NCBI RefSeq assembly: GCF_000759675.1
Contig: NZ_BAWM01000001.1
Coordinates: forward strand, 1 to 64,000
From: Neobacillus niacini
Lineage (GTDB): Bacteria; Bacillota; Bacilli; Bacillales; Cytobacillaceae
Length of the DNA: 64,000 nucleotides
Direction: 5' to 3'
In this document: in pieces, positions 54,789-64,000 of the stretch
Numbering within the stretch: the stretch's first letter is position 1
Layout of the letters: the number at the start of each line of letters is the position of its first letter
Translations under genes and position numbers: made by a program
The notes under the pieces: generated by a model
What the model was told of the DNA's origin: nothing
The model's input: only the letters and a program-made list of their open reading frames with translations
Database searches by the model: none

Positions 54789-56456
54789 ATGAAGAAACAG
54801 TATGCATGGCTTTTAGCCCTTAGCTTAGTGCTAAGCATGTTTTTAGCAGCATGTTCAGGCGGCGACAAAGAAACAGCTGATGATAATAAGAAACCAGCTG
54901 ATGAGCCAAAAGTAGAACAGACATTAAACTTTATTAATGGTGACACAATCCCATCTATGGATCCATCTTTAGGTACTGATGAATATGCTTTTCAATTCTT
55001 AGGTGCTACAATGGAAGGTTTATACCGACTTGACGAAAAAGGACAGGTATCTGATGGTATTGCAACTGAACATAAAGTAAGTGATGATGGTAAAACTTGG
55101 ACTTTCACATTACGTGAAGATGCAAAATGGTCAAATGGTGACCCTGTAACTGCAAATGACTTCGTTTATGCTTGGCAACGTGCAGTTGACCCAGCAACTG
55201 GATCTGAATATGGTCCATACATGATGGGCGGCGTTATTAAAAACGCAACTGCTGTTAACAAAGGTGAAGTTCCTGTTGATCAGTTAGGTGTAAAAGCTGA
55301 TGGCGATTTCACTTTAGTTGTTGAACTTGAAAATGCAACTCCATATTTTGAATCTCTAACTACATTTGGTACTTTCTTACCATTAAATAAAAAGTTTGTT
55401 GAAGAAAAAGGCGATACATTCGCAACTAGCGCTGATACTTTATTATCAAACGGACCATTCAAGTTTTCTACTTGGACTAGTACTGCTCAAGAGTGGGATT
55501 TAGTTAAAAACGAAACTTATTGGGATGCAAAAACTGTGAAATTAGAAAAAATGCATTATGTAGTAGTAAAAGATCCACAAACTGCAGTTGACTTATATGA
55601 AAAAGGTGAAGTTGACCGTGCAGGTTTATCTTCTGACCTAGTTGACCAATACGCAACACATGATGATTACACAGTAGAACCTGATACTTCAGTATTCTAT
55701 TTGAAATTAAACCAAACTAAAAATAAAGCTCTTGCTAACGTAAACGTACGTGCAGCAATCTCTAGAGCATTTGATAAGCAAGCATTGGTAGATGAAATCT
55801 TAAACAACGGTTCTATCGTTGCTAATGGTTTAGTACCAAAAGATTTTGTTCCAACTCCAGATGGTAAAGACTTCCGCGAAGTTAGCGGCGATCAAGTAAC
55901 TTATGATGTTAAAAAGGCAAAAGAATTCTGGGAAAAAGGTTTAGCTGAATTAGGAACTAAAGAAGTAACGATCGAATTACTTGGCGGAGACGCTGAAGTT
56001 TCTAAAATGATGAACCAATACTTAGCAAACCAATTATCAACTAATCTTCCAGGTTTAAAAGTAACTTTAAAAGAAGTACCATTTGAACAACGTCTAGAAT
56101 TAGACACTGCTATGGATTATGACATGCAGTTTGCTGGATGGGGACCTGACTTCCTTGATCCATATACTTATATGAATCTTTGGTTAACTGATGGCGGGAA
56201 CAACCAAATGGGCTATTCTAACCCAGAATATGATAAGTTAGTAAACGAAACTGCAACAACTTTAGCTCAAGATCCAGAAGCACGTAATAAAAACTTCTTA
56301 AAAGCAGAAAAGATCTTATTTGAAGATGCAGCAATCGCTCCAGTATATCAAAGAGCAAGTGCTCTATTAGTTTCTCCAAAAGTACAAGGCGTGTTCACAA
56401 ACGCATTCGGAGCAACTTACGAATACAAATGGGCTAGCGTTGGTGCTGCAGAATAA
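54789..56456 (+). CDS. oppA: Oligopeptide-binding lipoprotein OppA
   Basis: 555 residues. Lipobox LAAC (about 19-22), acidic linker, and the canonical family-5 order: IPSMDPSLGTD near 57, FTLREDAKWSNGDPVTA, LLSNGPFKFSTW, RAAISRAFDKQAL, YDVKKAKEFWEKGL (about 375) and AGWGPDFLDPYTYMNLW (about 445). First gene of oppABCDF. Codon use is strongly biased (GCA, GTA, CCA, TTA), consistent with high expression. Hairpin at 56490 after the stop would make more oppA than permease message. Close paralogue at 41177. Confidence 0.95.
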   Translation: MKKQYAWLLALSLVLSMFLAACSGGDKETADDNKKPADEPKVEQTLNFINGDTIPSMDPSLGTDEYAFQFLGATMEGLYRLDEKGQVSDGIATEHKVSDDGKTWTFTLREDAKWSNGDPVTANDFVYAWQRAVDPATGSEYGPYMMGGVIKNATAVNKGEVPVDQLGVKADGDFTLVVELENATPYFESLTTFGTFLPLNKKFVEEKGDTFATSADTLLSNGPFKFSTWTSTAQEWDLVKNETYWDAKTVKLEKMHYVVVKDPQTAVDLYEKGEVDRAGLSSDLVDQYATHDDYTVEPDTSVFYLKLNQTKNKALANVNVRAAISRAFDKQALVDEILNNGSIVANGLVPKDFVPTPDGKDFREVSGDQVTYDVKKAKEFWEKGLAELGTKEVTIELLGGDAEVSKMMNQYLANQLSTNLPGLKVTLKEVPFEQRLELDTAMDYDMQFAGWGPDFLDPYTYMNLWLTDGGNNQMGYSNPEYDKLVNETATTLAQDPEARNKNFLKAEKILFEDAAIAPVYQRASALLVSPKVQGVFTNAFGATYEYKWASVGAAE

Positions 56457-56489
56457 TAATCAGTAAAAAATAGGCTATTATAAAAATTG

Positions 56490-56526
56490 AAGGGAGTGTA
56501 TGCTTTTGAAGCATATACTCTCTTTC
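56490..56526 (+). terminator. Partial terminator/processing hairpin between oppA and oppB
   Basis: GGGAGTGTATGC/GCATATACTCTC pair with one G-T pair around TTTTGAA; the tail TTTCGG is weak, so read-through is expected. Confidence 0.65.
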
Positions 56527-56614
56527 GGCTTATGAGCATGAATATTCCGATTATAACAAAAATTTAATCGACTCGATAAAACATATAATAAAGAGAAATT
56601 TAGGAGGTGCAAAC

Positions 56615-57541
56615 ATGACTCGATATTTACTTCGTCGCGTATGGTATATGTTAATAACATTATTTATTATTGCGACATTCTCGTTCTTTCTGATGAAAAT
56701 TTTGCCGGGTAGTCCGTTAAACGCAGAAGATAAATTGAGTGAAGAACAAAAAGAAATTATTTTAGAAAAGTATGGACTAAATGATCCAATTCCAGTTCAA
56801 TATGCAAAATATCTTGGAGGACTTGTAAAAGGTGACTTGGGTGTGTCTTTTAAATTTGATAATACACCGGTTACAGCGATCTTGTTTGACAGAATCGGGC
56901 CATCTGCACTATTAGGCTTTCAAGCATTAGTGGTAGGCTCTATCTTGGGAATATTCCTTGGGTTAATGGCCTCTATCTTCCGGAATAGTCCCATTGATTT
57001 TTCATCTACTATCATTGCGGTTATAGGAACTTCGATTCCTTCGTTTGTATTTGCAGGATTATTGCAATATGTTTTTGCTGTAAAATTAGGCTGGTTCCCA
57101 GTGGCTCTTTGGGGTGAATTTGAACACACCATTTTGCCTACGATCGCTTTGGCCATTCACCCAATGGCAACGGCTGCACGTTTCACTAGAACGGAAATGG
57201 TAGAAGTGTTACATTCCAATTACATCATTACTGCGCGCGCTAAAGGTGTTTCTGAATCCGGAATTATTTTAAAGCATGGATTGCGTAATGCACTTATTCC
57301 GTTAATTACAGTATTGGGTCCAATGGCGGTTGGTTTGATGACAGGTTCAATGGTTATTGAACAAATTTTTGCGATTCCTGGTATAGGTGAGCAATTTGTT
57401 ACCTCTGTTATGGTAAATGATTACCCAACGATTATGGGTACAACATTGTTATTTGCGTTTGGCTTTATTGTGATTATCTTAATCATTGACCTCCTATACG
57501 GATTGATTGATCCTAGGATAAGACTAGCAGGAGGGAAATAA
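56615..57541 (+). CDS. oppB: Oligopeptide ABC permease OppB
   Basis: 308 residues, usual length. Starts MTRYLLRRVWYMLITLFIIATF, KYGLNDPIPVQYAKYLGG, EAA loop ITARAKGVSESGIILKHGLRNAL, end LLYGLIDPRIRLAGGK. Six helices. AGGAGG site. Compare the extended homologue at 23227. Confidence 0.95.
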   Translation: MTRYLLRRVWYMLITLFIIATFSFFLMKILPGSPLNAEDKLSEEQKEIILEKYGLNDPIPVQYAKYLGGLVKGDLGVSFKFDNTPVTAILFDRIGPSALLGFQALVVGSILGIFLGLMASIFRNSPIDFSSTIIAVIGTSIPSFVFAGLLQYVFAVKLGWFPVALWGEFEHTILPTIALAIHPMATAARFTRTEMVEVLHSNYIITARAKGVSESGIILKHGLRNALIPLITVLGPMAVGLMTGSMVIEQIFAIPGIGEQFVTSVMVNDYPTIMGTTLLFAFGFIVIILIIDLLYGLIDPRIRLAGGK

Positions 57542-57546
57542 GTAAA

Positions 57547-58701
57547 ATGGATAAAAATAACCTAAATAATATACCAAAAGATTTATTTGTCCCTCTTGTA
57601 CGTAAAGAGGATACGAGTGAAAAAATTTCAACTCCGAGCAGAACGTTTTTTCAGGATGCAAAAAGAACACTTTTCAAAAATAAACCTGCTGTTTTCAGCA
57701 TGATTCTTATTCTTTTGATTATCATTATGAGTATTGCTGGTCCGTGGATGAACGATTTTGGTTCCGATGATCAGGATTTAAAAAGAGCAAAAATGCCTCC
57801 GCGTGTACCAGTTCTAGAGAATGTCTCTTGGCTTGGTTTGAATGGTACATTATCTGGAACTTTCCAAGGGAAAGATGTTCAGCAGGCTACTGCCAAAGCG
57901 AATGCAAGATTTGATAATAAAGAAGAGTTTATTGATATTGAAGTCATTAATAAAGGTGACGGCACTAGAAATTCTGCTGAAGTTAAAGCGACCTATCGTA
58001 TTTATGAAGCAAAAGATATGAAAGACACATATTTCTGGTTTGGTAGTGATGCCTTAGGGCGTGACCAATGGACAAGGCTTTGGGAAGGTACAAGGGTTTC
58101 TTTAATCATCGCTTTTGTTGCGGCAGTACTTGACCTTGTTATTGGGGTCTCTTATGGCGGGATTTCTGCTTTTTACGGCGGAAGAGTCGATAATGTCATG
58201 CAGCGTATTGCTGAGATTTTAGTTGGTATTCCGAACCTAGTTATTATCCTATTAATGATGCTCGTTCTTCAGCCAGGTATAATTTCGATTGTCATTGCTT
58301 TATCGATAACTGGCTGGATTGGTATGTCCCGGATTGTCCGTGGTGAAGTATTAAAGCTAAAAAACCAAGAGTTTGTTTTAGCTTCAAGAACTTTAGGAAC
58401 ATCCAATGGTACCATCATTAGAAAACACCTGGTTCCAAATATCAGTGGTATTATCATTATTAACACAATGTTCTCAGTTCCTGGAGCAATCTTTTTTGAA
58501 GCATTCTTAAGCTTTATTGGACTAGGTATTGTACCTCCAGATGCTTCACTTGGATCTTTAATTGACCTTGGGTTTGATAACCTCAGACTTTATCCATACA
58601 TGCTTGTGTTCCCGGCAATTGTAATTTCTGTACTTATGATTGCATTTAATATTGTTGGTGATGGTTTGAGAGATGCATTTGATCCGAAAATGCATAAATA
58701 A
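57547..58701 (+). CDS. oppC: Oligopeptide ABC permease OppC
   Basis: 384 residues, about 75 more than the shortest OppC. Standard core: cytoplasmic N-terminus, helix SMILILLIIIMSIAGPWM, WFGSDALGRDQWTRLWEG, EAA loop LASRTLGTSNGTIIRKHLVPN, GDGLRDAFDPKMHK. The extra residues form one extracellular insertion (about 80-160) between the first helix and GSDALGRD, soluble and charged, as in several Firmicute OppC proteins. Confidence 0.94.
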   Translation: MDKNNLNNIPKDLFVPLVRKEDTSEKISTPSRTFFQDAKRTLFKNKPAVFSMILILLIIIMSIAGPWMNDFGSDDQDLKRAKMPPRVPVLENVSWLGLNGTLSGTFQGKDVQQATAKANARFDNKEEFIDIEVINKGDGTRNSAEVKATYRIYEAKDMKDTYFWFGSDALGRDQWTRLWEGTRVSLIIAFVAAVLDLVIGVSYGGISAFYGGRVDNVMQRIAEILVGIPNLVIILLMMLVLQPGIISIVIALSITGWIGMSRIVRGEVLKLKNQEFVLASRTLGTSNGTIIRKHLVPNISGIIIINTMFSVPGAIFFEAFLSFIGLGIVPPDASLGSLIDLGFDNLRLYPYMLVFPAIVISVLMIAFNIVGDGLRDAFDPKMHK

Positions 58702-58720
58702 GAAGGTAGGTGTTTAATAA

Positions 58721-59776
58721 ATGAGTAAATTATTGGAAGTCAAAGATTTAAAAGTATCATTTAACACCTACAATGGTGAAGTGCATGCTGTTCGAGGTGT
58801 TACCTTTGATTTAAATAAAGGTGAAACCTTGGCGATTGTAGGTGAATCTGGATCCGGGAAGTCAGTAACCTCTAATGCGATTATGAGACTCCTTCCAGAA
58901 CCACATGGCTTTATAAAAGAAGGTCAAATTCTCCTTGAGGGAGTAGACCTTGCGAAAAAAACAAGCAAGGAAATGCAAAAAATTCGCGGAAAAGACATTT
59001 CTATGGTTTTCCAAGATCCAATGTCGTCTCTAAACCCGACAATGAAAATTGGAAACCAGATTATGGAAGGTCTAATAAAGCACCAAAATATGAACAAACA
59101 AGAAGCAAGAAAAACAGCGCTTGAGCTTCTAACTCTTGTTGGTATTCCAAGACCGGATGTACGTATTAATCAATATCCACACCAATTTTCTGGCGGTATG
59201 CGTCAGCGTGTGGTAGTAGCGATTGCATTAGCATGTAATCCTAAAATCTTAATCGCAGATGAACCAACTACTGCTCTTGACGTAACCATTCAAGCTCAAA
59301 TCTTAGAATTGATGAAGAGTATTCAACAAAAAACGGATAGTGCGATTATTTTTATTACGCATGACCTCGGTGTTGTAGCAAACGTTGCGGACCGTGTAGC
59401 AGTTATGTACGCTGGAAAAATCGTAGAAATTGGGACAGTAGATGATATTTTCTACAACCCTAAGCACCCATATACTTGGGGATTGATAGGCTCCATGCCT
59501 ACATTGGATAGCACTGACGAAGAGCTTTTTGCTATACCTGGAAGCCCGCCTAACATGCTTACCCCTCCTGTAGGGGATGCGTTTGCTCCAAGAAATCAAT
59601 TTGCTTTAGAAATTGATACAGTGATGGAACCGCCAATGTTTAAAGTTTCTGACACACATTATGCGGCAACATGGCTTTTACATGAAGATGCACCTAAAAT
59701 TGAGCCACCGGCTGCCGTTAAACACAGGATGCAAGGTTTTGCTCAAACAGGCACTAAGGGCGGTGGAAAACGGTGA
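58721..59776 (+). CDS. oppD: Oligopeptide ABC ATPase OppD
   Basis: 351 residues. Walker [10 protein letters not shown]-loop VFQDPMSSLNPT, signature FSGGMRQR, Walker [12 protein letters not shown], switch HDLGVV, then the oligopeptide C-terminal extension (HPYTWGL, FAPRN). The usual cysteine cluster for an Fe-S site is absent at the C-terminus. Overlaps oppF by 4 bases. Confidence 0.95.
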   Translation: MSKLLEVKDLKVSFNTYNGEVHAVRGVTFDLNKGETLAIVGESGSGKSVTSNAIMRLLPEPHGFIKEGQILLEGVDLAKKTSKEMQKIRGKDISMVFQDPMSSLNPTMKIGNQIMEGLIKHQNMNKQEARKTALELLTLVGIPRPDVRINQYPHQFSGGMRQRVVVAIALACNPKILIADEPTTALDVTIQAQILELMKSIQQKTDSAIIFITHDLGVVANVADRVAVMYAGKIVEIGTVDDIFYNPKHPYTWGLIGSMPTLDSTDEELFAIPGSPPNMLTPPVGDAFAPRNQFALEIDTVMEPPMFKVSDTHYAATWLLHEDAPKIEPPAAVKHRMQGFAQTGTKGGGKR

Positions 59777-60708
59777 CAAGAGAAAAGTTACTTGAAGTGA
59801 AAAATTTACAAAAACATTTTGCTGTTGGCAAAAAGAATACAATTAAAGCTGTTGATGGTGTTAGCTTTGATGTGTATAAAGGGGAAACCTTTGGGCTAGT
59901 TGGTGAGTCTGGTTGTGGAAAGTCGACAACAGGCAGAACCATCATCCGACTTTATGATGCAACTGGCGGAGAAGTTAAATTTAACGGTGAAGATGTTCAC
60001 GGGAAGAAAAATAAATCTGAATTGCTTAAATTTAATCGAAAAATGCAAATGATCTTCCAGGATCCGTCTTCATCCTTAAATCCTAGAATGACGGTATTGG
60101 ATATTATTGCTGAGGGTCTAGACGTTCATAAGCTAGTAAAAAACGAAGCTGAGCGAAAGCAAAAAGTTGAAGAATTACTAGAAGCCGTTGGTCTAAATAA
60201 AGAGCATGCTACTCGTTTTCCACATGAATTTAGTGGTGGGCAAAGACAGCGGATTGGTATCGCAAGAGCGCTTGCAGTTGATCCTGAGTTTATTATTGCC
60301 GATGAGCCTATCTCTGCATTGGATGTGTCGATTCAGGCGCAGGTAGTCAATCTGCTAAAAAAACTACAAAAAGAACGTGGGTTAACGTACTTGTTTATTG
60401 CTCATGACCTTTCAATGGTTAAATATATTTCTGATCGAATTGGCGTTATGTATATGGGTAACTTGGTAGAACTAGCAGAAAGTGATGAATTATACAATAA
60501 TCCTATTCATCCTTATACAAAATCATTGTTATCAGCTATTCCTCTTCCAGATCCAAGATATGAGCGCACACGTAAACGTATTAATTATGATCCTACTGTA
60601 CATGACACAGATGGTGAGTTTGAGCTTAGAGAAGTTACGCCAGGTCATTTTGTACGTTGTACGGCAAAGGAATTTGAAAGATATCAAAATGAGCAAAAAG
60701 TAAAATAA
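59773..60708 (+). CDS. oppF: Oligopeptide ABC ATPase OppF
   Basis: 311 residues starting at GTG 59773, whose GTGA overlaps the oppD stop. Walker A GESGCGKST, Q-loop IFQDPSSSLNPR, signature [26 protein letters not shown]; the C-terminal [16 protein letters not shown] is OppF-typical. Completes the importer. A terminator follows. Confidence 0.95.
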   Translation: MTREKLLEVKNLQKHFAVGKKNTIKAVDGVSFDVYKGETFGLVGESGCGKSTTGRTIIRLYDATGGEVKFNGEDVHGKKNKSELLKFNRKMQMIFQDPSSSLNPRMTVLDIIAEGLDVHKLVKNEAERKQKVEELLEAVGLNKEHATRFPHEFSGGQRQRIGIARALAVDPEFIIADEPISALDVSIQAQVVNLLKKLQKERGLTYLFIAHDLSMVKYISDRIGVMYMGNLVELAESDELYNNPIHPYTKSLLSAIPLPDPRYERTRKRINYDPTVHDTDGEFELREVTPGHFVRCTAKEFERYQNEQKVK

Positions 60709-60714
60709 GCAGTT

Positions 60715-60752
60715 GTAAAAAAGAGTGTTGACGAATCAACACTCTTTTTTAC
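60715..60752. terminator. Bidirectional terminator of oppABCDF and ilvA
   Basis: AAAAAAGAGTGTTGA/TCAACACTCTTTTTT, a long perfect stem with a 4-nt loop and T tracts both ways. Confidence 0.95.
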
Positions 60753-60754
60753 GT

Positions 60755-61963
60755 CTAGAAATGTGTCATTTCGACAATATCATTTTTTTCTTTTAGGACT
60801 TTAAACAGCATATCAATATGCTCGTTATTTTTTGTTTCTACAGAAATATCCAAACCAGCATATCCCGGATAAATATTTTTGCCCATTCGATTGAGGTTAA
60901 CAGTTTGAATGTTTGCGTCTAAATCTGTTAATGAGCTTAAAACCTTTTGAAGCTCACCTGGTTTATCCTTTAAGGTTATCGTAAAAGTAGCATACCGTCC
61001 TGATTCGACTAAACCGCGTTCAATAATCCTCGAAATAAAATTCATATCAACATTTCCACCGCTTAAAACAGCCACAACTTTCTTTTCTTTCATTTTTACT
61101 TTTTCATATAGTAGTGCCGACAGGGAACAGGCACCAGAACCTTCTACTAACAGTTTGTTTCGTTCTAAAACCATTAGCATCGTTCTTGCGATTTCCATTT
61201 CATCCACACAAAAAATATCATCGACATATTTTTGAATGATTTCAAAGGTTCTCTGCCCAGGTTTTTTAACAGCAATTCCATCTGCCATGGTTGGTGTGGA
61301 ATCTACCATTATGGGCTTCTTTTCTTTTAAAGATGTTTTCATGCTGGGGCAGGCTAGCGCCTGAACGCCATAGACGGATATATGGGGGTTCCTTTCTTTC
61401 ACGGCGAGTGCAACACCTGCAATCAGCCCACCGCCTCCTACAGGGCATATAATAGCCTCTACGTCTGGAAGTTGATCCAGTATCTCCAAACCTACCGTCC
61501 CCTGTCCTGCAATGACAGAATCGTCATCAAAGGCATGAATAAAGGTAGCATCTCTTTGTTCTCTCAGCTCTAAAGCATAGGCAAGCGCATCATCAAATGT
61601 AGCCCCTTCTAAGAGGACCTCTGCCCCATATTGCTTTGTAGCGAGCACCTTACTAAGGGGTGCACCCTTTGGCATCACAATCGTACAATTTACGCCAAGC
61701 ATTTGACTTGAATAAGCTACACCTTGAGCATGGTTGCCTGCTGAGGCAGCCACAACGCCTTTCTCTAGCTCTTCCTTTGATAGGGATATTAACTTGTTAT
61801 AAGAACCTCTCACTTTAAATGAGCCAGTTTTTTGGAGGTTCTCAAGTTTTAAATGTACTTCATTATGAGAAAGCTGACTAAAAGTTTTAGAATAGTCCAA
61901 AGGTGTTGTATGGACAATCCCCTTCATCTTCTCCCGTGCAATGATAATATCATCTACATTCAC
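60755..61963 (-). CDS. ilvA: Threonine ammonia-lyase (threonine dehydratase)
   Basis: 402 residues. PLP enzyme that deaminates threonine to 2-oxobutyrate, the first step to isoleucine. PLP lysine in TGSFKVRGSYN (about residue 53), glycine loop CPVGGGGLIAG, SGGNVD; the last 75 residues are a single ACT-like domain (FTITLKDKPGELQKVLSSL), the medium form. Start at GTG 61963 behind AGGAGG; the ATG 21 bases upstream lacks one. It could be biosynthetic or catabolic; no ilv genes are adjacent. I see no T-box in the upstream gap to 62251. Confidence 0.92.
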   Translation of the reverse strand: MNVDDIIIAREKMKGIVHTTPLDYSKTFSQLSHNEVHLKLENLQKTGSFKVRGSYNKLISLSKEELEKGVVAASAGNHAQGVAYSSQMLGVNCTIVMPKGAPLSKVLATKQYGAEVLLEGATFDDALAYALELREQRDATFIHAFDDDSVIAGQGTVGLEILDQLPDVEAIICPVGGGGLIAGVALAVKERNPHISVYGVQALACPSMKTSLKEKKPIMVDSTPTMADGIAVKKPGQRTFEIIQKYVDDIFCVDEMEIARTMLMVLERNKLLVEGSGACSLSALLYEKVKMKEKKVVAVLSGGNVDMNFISRIIERGLVESGRYATFTITLKDKPGELQKVLSSLTDLDANIQTVNLNRMGKNIYPGYAGLDISVETKNNEHIDMLFKVLKEKNDIVEMTHF

Positions 61964-62251
61964 AATTCTTCCTCCTGTTGACATACTTTTCCTTAGGATG
62001 TACTGATAAAAGTAAACTATGTCTTAAATTCGGGAAATAATCTCTCTCAAAATTATCAGTTGACTAGTAGTATTCCTCAAGTATGCATGGTGGTATTTTG
62101 TCTAAATGCCTAAATTTGTATCTTTTTACCTAAAAAAGGTAAATAAAATGACATTTTTTGTATGAATTTGTAACTATAAAACTATTTATTGTGAATATTT
62201 GGTATGTTACGATTATTTAGCAACACTATATATATAAAGGAGGAAAAACAT

Positions 62252-64000
62252 TTGAAGAAGAAAAGATTATTATCTGTTTTATCTGCCAGTGCTTTGGCTC
62301 TATCACTTTTAGCTCCTATTGCTAGTAATGGGACCAAGGTAGAGGCCAAAACAGCTCCAAACTGGGATGTAGAGCGCTACGGTGATCGAATTGATATTGA
62401 TGGACAGTTAAACCAATTATCAAAAGACACTACATACTTACAAAAGGCTGAAAAGAAAATTAAGGAACAAGCTGCACAAATTAATATTAATGAAGATAGT
62501 GATTCAGGAGGAGATTCAGGAAATAGTAGTACTTTTGCATCAGTTGGAGAGAAAAAATTGTTTTTAAATAGGAACTTAGCTTTTAAACAGTTTACACTTC
62601 GCAGTGTAGGAGAAAATGTTGAAATTTGGGTAGCAGATAACTTATCCTTTCCACAAGGTGATCCACGCCCTGCACATGTTGTAACACAAGAACAAGTCGA
62701 TAAACTACGTGATGAATTTGATAGTAATATCTATCCTAAGGCTACAGAGTTCTTCGGAACACCAGATGCTCTTGATGGTTCGCATTCTCCTTTACCTGAA
62801 ATGGTTGGACTTCCAGAGGGGTATTATGGAGGCAGCGATAAAGTAATCATGTTAGTAGATAACATACAAGATGAAAATTATGAAGACCCTACGTATCCAT
62901 TCTTTGTAGCAGGTTTCTTCTGGCAAACACTAGAGAACTATATTGATAGAAATATCATTACAATTGATACAAACAGCTGGGAGACTCGGTTAGAGTCAAC
63001 ATTCTTCGGAACTACTATCCATGAGTTGCAGCACTTAATTCAAGCAGACAATGATGGTGATGAAGAATCATGGGTTAACGAGGGTTTATCTACATTCTCT
63101 GAAGTCCTTGGCGGCTATGGTCATGATGCTGGTTCGATTAATTTCTACTTAGATCATCCAGAAAATTCATTAGTTGCTTGGGATGAACATGTAGGTGCAG
63201 CGACAGGACCAGAAACAATTGCTGACTATGGTCAGGTACAATTATTTAACTTATACATGAATGACAAGCTCGGTAAAGATTTCATTCGTGCCTTAGCGGT
63301 AAATAAAGAAAATGGAATTAACGGTGTTAATGCAGCCTTAAAGGAATTTGGCTCTAAGCTTGATTTCACAAAGCTCTATCAAAACTTTATTACTGCAGTA
63401 GCGTTAGACTCTAGTGAAGAAGGTAAAGGATTATATAATATAGACAGTATTGACCTTCGAGGGTTACCGGTTGATGCAGCTGGTACGAAACGTGGCATGA
63501 CAGTAAATTATGAGAAAGCAATAGCATTTGAAAAAGAAGGCGTTCCAGCATGGGGCGGTGATTTTAAGGTATTAGACTTCCAGGATAAAATTAAGAGTAT
63601 TGCCTTTAATGGAGTAGATTTCTTACCAATTTCTTGGAAATCAGTGGCTGATCCTCTCGGTTCAGGTAATCAAGTGTTATGGGGAAATCAGGGAGACGAA
63701 GCGGATAATACTTTAATTTTTGAAGCGGATCTTTCTGGGGTCGATAAAGCAACATTAAAATTTGACAATTATCTTGATATCGAAGAGCAATGGGATTTTG
63801 GAGTGGTTCAAGTATCAACTGATGGCGGTAAGACTTGGAAGAGCTTAGCAAATGAAAATACCCGCAGTGACATTGTCGAAGGAGGTTATCCGAAAATCAA
63901 AGAAAACTTACCAGGATTTACTGGTAATATAAAAATTTGGCAAGATGAATCGTTTAATTTAAGTGAGTATGCTGGTCAAAAGGTATTGGTTTCCTTCCGT
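62252..64000 (+). CDS. Secreted zinc metalloprotease (M6/immune-inhibitor-A-like), partial at window end
   Basis: Starts at TTG 62252 behind AAAGGAGG and stays open for 583 codons to the window edge. Signal peptide MKKKRLLSVLSASALALSLL ending near VEAKTAP. A charged pro-region, then FFGTTIHELQHLIQ: HELQH is the HExxH zinc site (near residue 258) with DEESWVNEGLSTFSE supplying the third ligand Glu about 20 residues later, a gluzincin-like spacing. After the protease domain the sequence turns into beta-rich ILDFQDKIKSIAFNG and GGKTWKSLANE segments, a MAM/jelly-roll-like domain as in immune inhibitor A proteins. The C-terminus is outside the window. Exact family is uncertain. Confidence 0.85.
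   Translation, partial: MKKKRLLSVLSASALALSLLAPIASNGTKVEAKTAPNWDVERYGDRIDIDGQLNQLSKDTTYLQKAEKKIKEQAAQININEDSDSGGDSGNSSTFASVGEKKLFLNRNLAFKQFTLRSVGENVEIWVADNLSFPQGDPRPAHVVTQEQVDKLRDEFDSNIYPKATEFFGTPDALDGSHSPLPEMVGLPEGYYGGSDKVIMLVDNIQDENYEDPTYPFFVAGFFWQTLENYIDRNIITIDTNSWETRLESTFFGTTIHELQHLIQADNDGDEESWVNEGLSTFSEVLGGYGHDAGSINFYLDHPENSLVAWDEHVGAATGPETIADYGQVQLFNLYMNDKLGKDFIRALAVNKENGINGVNAALKEFGSKLDFTKLYQNFITAVALDSSEEGKGLYNIDSIDLRGLPVDAAGTKRGMTVNYEKAIAFEKEGVPAWGGDFKVLDFQDKIKSIAFNGVDFLPISWKSVADPLGSGNQVLWGNQGDEADNTLIFEADLSGVDKATLKFDNYLDIEEQWDFGVVQVSTDGGKTWKSLANENTRSDIVEGGYPKIKENLPGFTGNIKIWQDESFNLSEYAGQKVLVSFR

Noticed and set aside
61964..62251. T-box leader upstream of ilvA
   Set aside because: No AGGGTGG-type antiterminator motif, specifier stem or terminator is visible on the minus strand.

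Overview
The window looks like the origin-proximal part of the chromosome of a spore-forming Bacillaceae bacterium (Bacillus/Neobacillus-like). Evidence: low-GC codon use, strong AGGAGG ribosome sites, the conserved block purA - tRNA Lys/Glu/Asp/Phe - walRKHIJ - htrC - rlmH, a GerA-type spore germination operon, and a class IV polyhydroxyalkanoate (PHA) operon phaR-phaB-phaC. The genus is inferred from gene content only.

Layout. 1-720: twelve contiguous copies of a 52-bp hairpin repeat. 721-3126: a NERD-domain protein and purA behind a PurR-type operator. 3191-3880: a tRNA cluster preceded by an orphan copy of the 5' third of tRNA-Lys. 4244-5701: a secreted LysM-G5-M23 cell-wall hydrolase. 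5865-12854: the WalRK two-component system with walH, walI, walJ and an HtrA-type protease. 12978-13705: a 52-codon CxxH/CxxC protein overlapping a DnaA-box cluster, then rlmH.

13688-34045 is the most interesting region. The 3' end of rlmH, which is the integration site of staphylococcal cassette chromosomes (SCC), is followed by four more copies of its terminal sequence, at about 19,274, 26,827, 29,299 and 34,015. They divide 20 kb into four cargo blocks: (A) TetR - kynureninase - amino-acid permease - alanine dehydrogenase plus a group II intron remnant; (B) an unusual peptide-type ABC transporter whose substrate-binding lipoprotein appears circularly permuted and whose permeases carry long N-terminal extensions; (C) a GyrI-like protein, an unknown protein and a WYL regulator; (D) a Bce-type antimicrobial-peptide sensing and detoxification module. 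The site arms occur in all four left/right combinations, as expected from repeated site-specific recombination. No ccr-type recombinase is in the window.

34245-64000 is ordinary chromosome with several riboswitches. A lysine riboswitch controls an amino-acid ABC transporter, a ZTP-type riboswitch precedes serA, and a TPP riboswitch precedes tenA. Then come an oligopeptide-binding protein, the germination operon, the PHA genes, a LysM amidase, a broken EAL gene beside an intact GGDEF gene, a complete oppABCDF operon, ilvA, and the start of a secreted zinc metalloprotease that runs off the window end.

Functional links: block A reads as a short kynurenine-degradation route (kynurenine to anthranilate plus alanine, then alanine to pyruvate). 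The pha genes encode a reductase and a two-subunit polymerase. PurBoxes, ZTP, TPP and lysine riboswitches tie purine, one-carbon, thiamine and lysine status to the adjacent genes.
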